Below the pieces are notes generated by a model, which worked only from the letters and a program-made list of their open reading frames with translations, made no database searches and had not been told where the DNA came from. From NCBI GenBank assembly GCA_028386065.3, contig JAKUCV010003091.1, positions 1 through 64,000 on the forward strand: a DNA stretch of 64,000 nt. The letters run 5' to 3'. Position 1 is the stretch's first letter. Every line of letters begins with the position of its first letter. This document shows positions 55,743 to 64,000 of this stretch, piece after piece. Made by a program: the position numbers and the translations under genes. The DNA is from Turnera subulata. Lineage: Eukaryota > Streptophyta > Magnoliopsida > Malpighiales > Passifloraceae.

Positions 55743-57277
55743 GGGGCCTTGGGCGGCAGCTGTTCCTAAATAGAGAGGAGGAGACCATGTAGCAGGTGGA
55801 ACTGCTCCTCATGTGCTGCCTGCATAGCAGTAATACGGGCATCAAAATGTTGCTACAACGCCTGAAACTCCTCAGCAGTGGGCGCTGCTGAGGCACCAGA
55901 AGTAGAAGCAGCCTCCTTCTTCTTCCTATTGGGATCCCAATAGCCAAGGAACTTAGTAGCTGCGCTAGGGCTGCAAGTAACAACCTCATCTAGTACCCGG
56001 TAGCGAGAGAGATCGACCTGAAAGTGCGTGGCCAGAGCAGTGATGAACCCAGAGCAGCCCAAATAAGTCTGGGACAAGTGATGATAGAACCGGCCAAAAA
56101 TAAAGTGCCCAGTGTTAACTCGGCAGCGGTTGACAAAGTACCAAAGGAAGAACACTGCCACAGAAGTCACCACTGTCTTGCTGCTCTCCCAGCAAAAGAT
56201 AGTACGCACCAAGACATTGTGCACATAACGCAGCATCGGGTCCTTCAAAGCAGTGTCCGGGGACCGAGAGGGATTGTAAAGCAGCGGGTCAGTGGAATAC
56301 TCTGCCTAAACAACCGCAACATCATATTCCGCAGGAGCCTCCATCAAACCGTCATCAGCAAACCCAAACATAGCATTAAACTCATTCAGCGTCATAACGT
56401 GCGTCCGGTTCTCAAGCCGGAAAGAAATCTGCTCGGGCTCACTAGTGTCGTTGTTGGCTCAATCAACTTGAAACTCCCATAAAACTCCTGAGTCAAGTGA
56501 GCATAGCTATACTCCTTCATCACCGAGAATTGCTTCCACCCAATTGCTTCAAAAAGCTCATCAATCAATGGTGTCCACTTGTAGGCAACAGCTGTGGCCG
56601 GGTCAAAGAAACGGGAGTTCAGCTCCTCCTTGCCCGCTTGTGCTAAGTGCTGCAACCGGTGCTGGTCGAGCACAAAAATCAAAAGAGGAGGAGGAAGCGG
56701 TTCGGTGGCACTGGAATCATCCTCGGTTTCAGCAGCACTGCGGCTCCTGGCGCTGCGAGCAGAGGCAGGTGTCCAGGTGGAGGAGAGGAGTCAGCCAGCC
56801 TCTTCCCATCTCTCTTGGCCTTGGCAGTGGCGGCGCGGCTGGCCAGGGAGGCCTGCTGCATCGCACTCCAGCCACTGCGGCGTGTGGGGTGCGGGATGGA
56901 AGAGGTGGTTTGGAGTGGGGTGTTAGGGTCCTCAAGGTCCACGACCTCGTCTCCTTCTCCTGGACCGGTGCGCGTGGTGGTTGCTCATGGTGGGAAGAGG
57001 AGGAGCCGAATTGAGTGGGCGTCGGTGGCTCAGGGTTGTTAAACGGGATGGGTGAGGTTGGAGTGTGCCAAGGGAGTGAGAGAACGTCGTCCAGGGGGGT
57101 TGGGTGGCAGAGGACGTCATCATCAACCGGTGGCAGTGGTGTGTGTGGTGGCGGAGTTGCAGAGGTGATGGTGGTGATGGAATTTGGGGTGTTGTCGGTT
57201 GCGGGTGGGTGTTGGGAGGTGGTGGGTGAAGAGGGAGGAGTGTGGAATGGGGAGGATTTAGTGTCGTCGGCGGCCAT
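55743..57277 (-). pseudogene. Athila extra ORF (ATHILA ORF-1-family-like), multiply frameshifted
   Basis: It starts at ATG 57277 (MAADDTKSSPFHTPPSSP), a long Pro/Ser/Thr-rich stretch, then RFFDPATAVAYKW (about 56600), MTLNEFNAMFGFADDG (about 56396), and DPMLRYVHNVLVRTIF...FFLWYFVNRCRVNTGHF (about 56245-56110), ending in a Lys-rich tail near 55860-55743. The middle resembles the ATHILA ORF-1 protein family, located between integrase and 3' LTR. At least two frameshifts and in-frame stops (for example near 56310 and 55780) make it dead. The role of this protein is not established; no membrane envelope features are seen. Confidence 0.65.
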
Positions 57278-58121
57278 AGTGAAAGAGGAAGAAACGAAGT
57301 AGGGGTTAGAGATTATGGGGGAGGAGGGGGTTGTGTGTGGAGAAGGAAGAAAAAGAAAAGATAATCGAGGGAAATAAAAGAAAGAGAAAGGAGGGGATTG
57401 GGTGTTGGGTCAGCGACGCGGGTGAGTGTGTGGGTGTGGGGGAATGAACCTGGACGGTATACGGGGAGAAGTAGGTGGTGGCGGTTTTGTGTATGTGTTG
57501 GAAAGTGGAGAGGATAAAGGGGGGAATTTAGGGAGAGAGTAATGGAATGTGGTAGATGTTGGTGGTGATGTTTTCCCAACCGCCATAAGTGGCCCGAAAG
57601 CACGGCTCCCAAAATTTTCGGTCATCCTAATTTTTCAACTCCAATTGTTGCTGCAATTAACTAGCCCCAGCTCCCAAAATTCTGCAAAAAAATCTGCCAC
57701 TGTTCCCTTTCTTGTCCCGGGAAGAAGAAGATACCCCCCAAACTTGAATTTTTGGCACGAACTCTCGAGAATGAAAATGCATATATACAGGGGTATGATG
57801 GTCATTTAGCACAACACAACAAATATAACACACGTCATGACACACAATGCATGCTGGCAAATATAAAATGCAAGAGAAAGGAGTAAGAATGCTTCTCTAT
57901 GTATCGAATGCGGTATGTTGCACCAGCAGTACCGCTGCTTCCCATCACAGTGCCTCTGTCTTTGTGGCTTTTCTGAATTTTATACTTTTTAGGGCTCCAA
58001 AACAACAACAAAAACAAAACAACAAAAATAAAACTAAAGGGATGACTAAAATTTAAAACTTACCTCGGGTTGCCTCCCGAGCAGCGCTTATTTCATGTCT
58101 TGTAGCTGGACACCATGCAAA
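57278..58121 (-). mobile_element. Athila spacer between integrase and extra ORF
   Basis: Non-coding spacer of 0.84 kb. The plus-strand GT/GA-rich stretch at 57300-57560 gives only low-complexity frames. Confidence 0.6.
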
Positions 58122-59569
58122 TCACTCAGCAGCAGGTGCTGCTAGTGAAGTAGTGGTCGGCTTATCCACTGGCGCATTGAGAAAATACCGTTTGAGCCGC
58201 TGGTGGTTCACCTTGAAAGGTGGTGCCGCATCCTTCTGAATCTCAACAGCACCATGTGGAAACACCCGCACCATTGTATAGGGCCCTGTCCACCGAGATT
58301 GAAGTTTTCTAGGGAACAGCTTCAGGCGGGAGTTAAACAGCAACACTGCTTCACCATCCCTGAATTGCCTACGGATGATATTGCTATCATACCACCGCTT
58401 GGACCTTTCCTCGTAGATTTTATTGTTTTCATAGGCCTCCAGGCGGATTTTTTCATTCTCATTGAGCTGCAACTGTCTAGCAGCGCCCGCTGCTTTATCA
58501 TCAAAGTTCAAAGCCTTAATTGCCCAGTAGGCTTTGTGCTCCAACTCAACCGAAAGGTGGCAGGACTTCCTATACACAAGTCTGTAAGGCGTGGTGCCAA
58601 TGGAAGTCTTGTAGGCTGTCCGATATGCCCACAGCGCGTCATCCAGCTTCATGGACCAATCCTTGCGGTTGGCACTAACAGTCTTCTCCAGGATACACTT
58701 GATCTCCCTATTAGAAACCTCCACTTGGCCACTGGTCTGAGGGTGATAGGGTGTTGCCACGCTATGAGAAACCCCATATTGCTTCAACAGCGCAACAAAC
58801 AAACTGTTGCAGAAGTGGGAACCTCCATCACTTATGATAACCCTTGGAACTCCAAATCTGGTGAAGATATTCTTCTTCAAAAACCTTGTTACAACAGGGC
58901 CATCATTGGCTGGAGACACAATGGCCTCAACCCACTTGGTCACGTAGTCAACAGCGATGAGGATGTACTAATTTGACTTAGAAGAGGAGAAAGGACCCAT
59001 GAAGTCGATACCCCACACATCAAATGGCTCAACGAATAGCATCCCCTGCTGTGGACCTTCATCGCGCTGTGAAACATTCCCAGTGCGTTGGCAGCGGTCA
59101 TAAGATTTCACAAACTCCCTTGCATCCTTGTAAATGGTGGGCCAAAAAAATGGGAATAAAGTACCTTGATAGTTGTCTTTTGGGCTCCATAATGTCCTCC
59201 ATAAGGGGTTTGATGACAGCTGGCAATGACCCTTTTTTGGGACTCCTTGGGTAGGCAGTTGCGAATGATGTTGTCCCTACAGCGTCTGTACAAGTATGGC
59301 TTATCATAGTAATAATGCTTGATATCAGATAAGAATTTCTTCTTCTGAGAATAGTTGATATCAAGTGGTAATATGCCACAGACGATGTAGTTCAAATATG
59401 GTGCATACCAAGGGAAATCTGGTCGAAAAATCTCAGCAGCGGATCTGGTCGCCCAGACAGTGGACACTGCTGCCACCAAATACTCATCCGGAAGCTGATC
59501 ATTGATAGGAGGTGCATCTAGAGGTGAATAATCCCGATTTAGTACAATTCGAGAGAGATGGTTTGCCAC
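58122..59569 (-). pseudogene. Athila integrase (broken)
   Basis: Two pieces. 59569-59108 carries the zinc-binding N-terminus ([15 protein letters not shown], then the C..C region in a shifted frame). 58943-58122 carries the catalytic core: [19 protein letters not shown] (second Asp), [13 protein letters not shown] (Glu), then [20 protein letters not shown] and the C-terminal domain ([20 protein letters not shown]). The first Asp (GIDFMGP) lies near 58995. There is a frameshift near 59150 and an in-frame stop near 58968. The product is not functional. Confidence 0.88.
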
Positions 59570-60009
59570 ACCATTCTCGGTCCCCTTTTAATCGACTATC
59601 TCCAAGTCGAACTCTTGGAGGAGTAAAATCCAGCAAATAAGTTGGGGTTTGGCTTCCTTCTTGGTCAAGAGGTACCTCAATGCAGTACGATCAGTGTGGA
59701 CAATCACCTTTGACCCAAGAAGATAGGACCGGAATTTTTAAATGGCAAACACCACTACTAGCTGCTCCTTCTCAGTGGTGGCGTAGTTGAGCTGGGTATC
59801 ATCCAAGGTGCGCTGACATAATATATGGCACGCAGCTTGCCATCTTTCCTTTGTCCCAGCACAGCATCAACACCATGATCGCTGACATCAGTCATGATTT
59901 CAAATGGCAGTGTCCAATCAGGGGGCTGCATGATCGGTACGGTCACCAGCGCCTGCTTTAACCTGCAAGAGGCATCTACACAAGACTGATCAAATACAAA
60001 GTCGACGTC
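59530..60009 (-). pseudogene. Athila RNase H (broken)
   Basis: Fragments IMTDVSDHGVDAVLGQRKDG (about 59900) and [20 protein letters not shown] (about 59700) mark the Ty3/gypsy RNase H domain. Stops at about 60010 and about 59590 and at least one frameshift break it. It joins reverse transcriptase upstream in the same frame. Confidence 0.8.
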
Positions 60010-61110
60010 TTAATTAAGAAGGTTCGTCAAAGGCTTTGCATTCTTTGAGAAATCCTTAATAAAGCTTCGATAGAAACCAGCATGGCCAATAAAACTACGA
60101 ATAGCTTTAACACTGGTGGGTAAAGGCAATTTCTCAATAACTTCAATTTTTGCCTTATCCACCTCAATTACACGTGCTGAGACTAAATGTCCCAGTACAA
60201 TACCTTCTATTACCATGAAGTGACACTTCTCCCAATTTAATACCAAATAGGTCTCCTCACAGCACTGCAGCACCTTGGTTAGATTTCACAAACAATCGTC
60301 AAATGAAACACCACAAACAGAAAAATCGTCCATAAAAACCTCCATGATGTGCTCAATAAAATCTGAGAATATGCTCATTATACAATGCTGAAAAGTAGCA
60401 GGCACATTACACAAACCAAAGGGCATGCGCCTGTATACAAACGTACCATACGGGCAGGTGAAGGTGGTCTTCTCCTGGTCGTTAGGATAGATGAGAATCT
60501 GAAAGAAACCTGAGTACCCATCCAAATAGCAAAAGTGTGTATACTTGGCAAGGCGCTTAAGCATCTCATCAATGAAAGGAAGGGGGAAATGGTCCTTACG
60601 GGTGGTGCTGTTAAGCTTGCGGTAGGAAATACACATGCCCCACCCCGTCACTGTACGGGTAGGGATCAGCTCATTATTATCATTGCGGACCACTGTCATC
60701 CCTCCCTTTTTGGGCACCACATGAACAGGGCTCACCCATGGGCTATCTGAGATGGGATAAATGATCCCAGTGTCAAGAAGTTTAAGGATTTCCTTCTTGA
60801 CCACCTCCTTCATGTTCTCGTTGAGCCTCCTCTGATGCTCAACCGTGGCCTTGCATTCCTCCTCCAGTGGAATGCGATGCATGCAGAGAGAAGGGTTGAT
60901 TCCCTTGATATCTTCTATAGTGTCCCCTATAGCAGCGCGGTGCTGCTTAAGTACACTCACCAAAGCATCTCTCTCTTCTACAGAAAGGTTAGCACTAATA
61001 ATTATAGGAAAGGAATTATTAGGGCTAAGAAAATCATACTTGAGGTGGGGTGGAAGTGGTTTCGATTCCACCGCTGGAACAGCCGCAGGGTTAGCAACGT
61101 CTGCTGCTAG
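60010..61110 (-). pseudogene. Athila reverse transcriptase (broken)
   Basis: 61071-60286 holds GIIYPISDSPWVSPVHVVPK, CISYRKLNSTTRKDHFPLPF, CYLDGYSGFFQI, MPFGLCNVPATFQ and VFMDDFSV (the YxDD box as FMDD). After a TGA at 60286 the same frame continues to 60010 with EETYLVLNWEKCHFMV and IRSFIGHAGFYRSFI. It is the Ty3/gypsy polymerase domain, Athila type. A TAG at 61111 separates it from protease. Confidence 0.92.
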
Positions 61111-62082
61111 TCACTGGAGCACTTCAAACACCTGTTGCGAGGGATGTACAATTGGGGTTGTGGAAAGTAAGTGTGCTACATCCCCTACAGCAGGGTCTTC
61201 ATCCTCCGGTACTGCACTACTAGCCAGACAAGCCAATAATGCATCAGCAGTGTTAGCAGCGGGCGCTGCTTCAGCCACAATATCCTCCAAATCATCATCC
61301 AGGATCCAAACCATATAGCAGGCATTAGTCGGGATTTCAGACTTCATAGCCTTCTGCACATTAAACTCAACCGTCTCTTCTCCCACTCTAAGCATCACAC
61401 TTCCATCTCTTGCATCAAGCAACGTGCCCGCTGCGGCTAGAAAAGGTCTCCCAAGGATGATTGGAGTCTGGTCATCAAGCCTCATGTCCATAATGAGAAA
61501 ATCGTAGGGGATAAAGAATTTCCCCACCTTCACAGGCACATCTTCGAAAACTCCAACAGGGTACTTAATAGAGCGATCGGCCAGCTGCAGCACCATGTGG
61601 GTAGGTTTAATTTCTCCAAAATCCAATTGTTGTGCTGCTAATAATGGCATCAAACTCACACTTGCCCCTAAGTCACAGAGAGCTCGGTTAAAACACTGTG
61701 TGCCAATTTCACAAGGAATAGAGATACTCCCTGGATCACCCAACTTGGGGGTGTGAATTTGGTGTTGCAACACGGCGCTGCAGTTTGCTATCAATGCCAC
61801 AGTTTGCTTCTCCACAGTGCGCTTCTTAATTAGGATCTCCTTCAGAAATTTTGCATATGTGGGCATTTGATCGAGGACAGTGGTGAATGGGATTTCCAAC
61901 CGGAGACCACTAAGCATATCCACGAACTTCTTGTACTGATCCTCATGCCTGCTCTTCCTGTACACCTGAGGGAATGGAATTGGTGGCTGATAGGGCACTG
62001 GTAGAGGCTTTTTCTTTGGTGCAGACTCAGGCGGTGTCACTGATTGAGGCGTTGCTTCCTGTTCCTTCTTAGATTCAGACAC
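61111..62082 (-). pseudogene. Athila protease region
   Basis: Minus-strand frame of 323 codons. It has a Pro-rich start, the pre-protease segment (QYKKFVDMLSGLRLEIPF), and the retropepsin motif ALCDLGASVSLMP with IILGRPFLAAAGTLLDA, the second conserved protease strand. It is shifted one frame from gag and ends in TAG at 61111 before reverse transcriptase. In a live element it would be part of a gag-pol polyprotein. Confidence 0.88.
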
Positions 62083-62378
62083 TGTCTCTTGTGCTTATTT
62101 AGAAAAAGGCTCTTTATGCTCCTTTCCACTCCTTAGAGTCACTGCATTACACTGTTCCTTTGGATTTGCCTCTATTTGCCCGGCAGCCTACCTTGTGGCT
62201 GCTGCTACTACTGCTGCATAGCGTACTGAGCAAACTGGTTCTCAAGCTTCTTGTTGTTGGCCTTCAGCTGATTGAGCTCCTTGTCTATCCTATTCTGACC
62301 CTCTAGCATCTGTTTCACCATCTGGGTCAATTTCGAGTACCCTCCTTGCTATCCACCTTGTCGCTGCTGCTGCTGCCC

Positions 62379-63515
62379 CTATTGCTGGTACCCCTGATTA
62401 TAAGTCTGATTGGGGTTTGAACGCCAGCTCTGATTATACCCCTGATTGTAGTTGTTATAGGGCTGGTTTAGGCAGCGGTCAATGAAATTTGCCTCCTCTG
62501 AATTATTCTCAGGACACTCAAGGAAAGAGTGAGGACCATTGCAAATCTCACAGGCACTATATTGAGCAATTGGTTGTACCTGAGCTACAGGTTGCACTGG
62601 CTTGGTGGTCAAGTCTTTGAGTTGCTTGGAGAGGGCAGCGATCTGGGCCTCTAGATTTGTATTCCTGTCAACATGATGCATACCCCTTACACTGCAGCGC
62701 GGCTCATCTTCATCTTCGAGGTTAAGCAAGATTCTTTTGGCATCCTCATACGGTGCATGTTTAAACTTTCCATCGGGCGCTGCAGCATTGAGAGTGCACT
62801 TGTTCTCAGGTGACATGGTGCGATAGAAGATCCCTAGCAGCGCTGGCGGGTACACCATATGAGTAGGGCAGCGCTGGATTAAGTTCTGGAATCTCTCCCA
62901 TGCTTGCACCATTGTTTCATCATATTTCTGCGTGAAGTTGCAGATTTGCCCACGAAGCTCGTCCATCTTTGTATCAGGGAAATATTTCCTCAAGAATGCT
63001 TCTTCCATTTGCTCCCAGGTGGTGATGTTGTTCGCTGGCAGAGTTTTCAGCCATCTCTTGGCTCCATCCCTGAGAGAAAATTTGAAAAGAAGAAGCTTCT
63101 TGGCATCTTCAGAACACCCCTGAATCCTGGTGGTGGCACAGATATCCAGAAAATCCTCCAAGTGCTGGTTAGGGTCCTCAAGCGCCGATCCTCCAAACTG
63201 CTTGTTTTGCACTATTTAAACCAAGTTGGTTTTGAGCTCATATGGCTGATCATTATTAAATGGTGTTATGGCTCCAGTAGGTGCTGTATGGCGAGGTCGC
63301 ATAAGCTGGTTGATTGGCAGATTGGGGATGTTGGCGAAAGGAACGATAATGTCATGGGCAACAACGTTTTGATGCTGACGTTGCTGGTTCCTCGGGCCTA
63401 CAGGATTGATGATATTGCCCTCATCATTCCTTGGTAGGTCATCCTAGCCACATTGGGGGTTGATGATGTTACCCTCAGCATCCCGGCCATTGTTAGGTGG
63501 ATCGATATTGGCCAT
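62379..63515 (-). pseudogene. Athila gag (broken by stops)
   Basis: It probably starts at ATG 63515 (MANIDPPNNGRDAEGNIINP). In-frame stops lie near 63448 and 63217. The main frame 63212-62379 holds the capsid-like retrotrans_gag domain (EDFLDICATTRIQG, LFKFSLRDGAKRWLKTLPA, TWEQMEEAFLRKYFP, ETMVQAWERFQNL). A CCHC zinc knuckle CEICNGPHSFLEC follows near 62530 and a Asn/Gln-rich tail after it. The capsid packages element RNA in live copies. Confidence 0.9.
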
Positions 63516-63751
63516 TGTTGATATCTCGATGGTTTCTGCTGCTTTCTATTCCCTTACTTTCCTGCGATTCGCCCTAGCAGTGCCTTCAATATCAGGAATA
63601 TGGATTAGCTCAGGATGCTGGCTCCTAGTTTACATACACTGCTAGAGAGTCAACAGCGGTGCTGTCAATATCCTGCCATAAGAAAGCAAAGTGGATCAGA
63701 AAACAAAGAAAGCATAATCAATCAAAAACACTAAGTAGTATTATTTAGCGC

Positions 63752-63771
63752 AATCCCCGGCAACGGCGCCA
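63752..63771 (-). promoter_or_regulatory. Athila primer-binding site
   Basis: The minus strand reads TGGCGCCGTTGCCGGGGATT from 63771, seven bases after the 5' LTR end. TGGCGCCGTTGCCGGGGA is the well-known Athila/Tat primer-binding site (tRNA-Asp type in the literature). Confidence 0.9.
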
Positions 63772-63778
63772 AAAGCTT

Positions 63779-64000
63779 GTTAGTGCAAAACTAGCTGCAA
63801 GTGCACAGCGTTGCTATAGTAAACAAGGTCAAATCACAGGGACTACGAAACAATACTAACCTCAGGCTCTCGATCAATTAGACTATAAACAATAGAAATA
63901 AATATGCAATAGTGATTTGAGTTCAGCAATTTAAAAATATAAAAGAAAAATAAAGTAAATAGCAAGGAATTAAGACGAGTGAAATAATAAACAGAATGGA
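63779..64000 (-). mobile_element. 5' LTR of the Athila element, cut by window edge
   Basis: The plus strand starts TGTTAGTGCAAAACTAGCTG and matches 52825-53040 closely. About 1.1 kb of the LTR should lie beyond the window. Divergence from the 3' LTR is visible in many positions, consistent with the decayed coding region. Confidence 0.88.

Noticed and set aside
55540..56248. An envelope gene with membrane segments
   Set aside because: The hydrophobic stretch (FFLWYFVN) is part of the ATHILA-like domain; no signal peptide or C-terminal anchor is present.
58203..58976. 257-codon plus-strand frame
   Set aside because: It is the antisense shadow of the Athila integrase core.
60845..61318. Plus-strand frame of 157 codons
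   Set aside because: It is antisense to the Athila protease/reverse transcriptase junction.

Overview
The window is plant nuclear DNA, most likely from a eudicot. The evidence is spliced GT-AG (and one GC-AG) introns, three genes typical of land plants, plant LTR-retrotransposon lineages (Tekay-like chromovirus LTRs, Athila), tRNA-derived SINEs, L1-type LINE pieces, hAT-type elements and an assembly gap (193 N at 41745-41937). No virus, bacterial operon, CRISPR array or rRNA cluster is seen. I could not identify the species.

Three host genes can be reconstructed. On the minus strand, 12286-9495 is a BET1-like SNARE gene of four exons. It appears to carry a one-base frameshift in exon 3 and has a SINE in its last intron. 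On the plus strand, 20891-22495 is a six-exon FSH1-type serine hydrolase, preceded by a broken exon-1 copy of a tandem paralogue (20108-20251). On the plus strand, 28484-32831 is a four-exon GEM-like protein with a GRAM domain; its first intron uses a GC donor.

The rest is mostly transposons. One family with very long LTRs (2.7-2.9 kb, TGTAACAGCCCGGG...CGTTTCA) occurs five or more times. There are three solo LTRs with perfect 5-bp target duplications (15815-18693, 23610-26284, 41471-44378). There is one two-LTR, minus-strand, non-autonomous element (about 199-7667). A further LTR end lies at 1-198. One solo LTR sits inside a hAT-type element (23498-26859). Other elements are a 1.05-kb poly(A) retroposon (8090-9142), a LINE ORF1 fragment (13199-13933), a 2.07-kb TIR element (36446-38513) carrying a hAT MITE, a 2.64-kb gag-protease remnant retrotransposon with intact ends (47922-50558), a decayed 5S-rRNA-derived (Cassandra-like) repeat (about 51000-52000), and a long, coding-dead Athila retrotransposon on the minus strand from 52819 past the right edge.

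Two observations stand out. First, the long LTRs carry a cluster of about seven to nine short hairpins of the form GGGAT-GTYN-ATCCC. Their arms change in compensated pairs while the loop keeps its orientation, which suggests a selected RNA structure. Second, the non-autonomous element has no gag-pol. Its 2.4-kb internal region instead holds two transcription-unit-like cassettes antisense to the LTRs, each with a TATA box, an ORF and an AT-rich 3' end. One encodes a basic, coiled-coil-like protein and the other a captured N-terminal piece of an endonuclease/exonuclease/phosphatase fold. Each ORF is broken by a single TAG.
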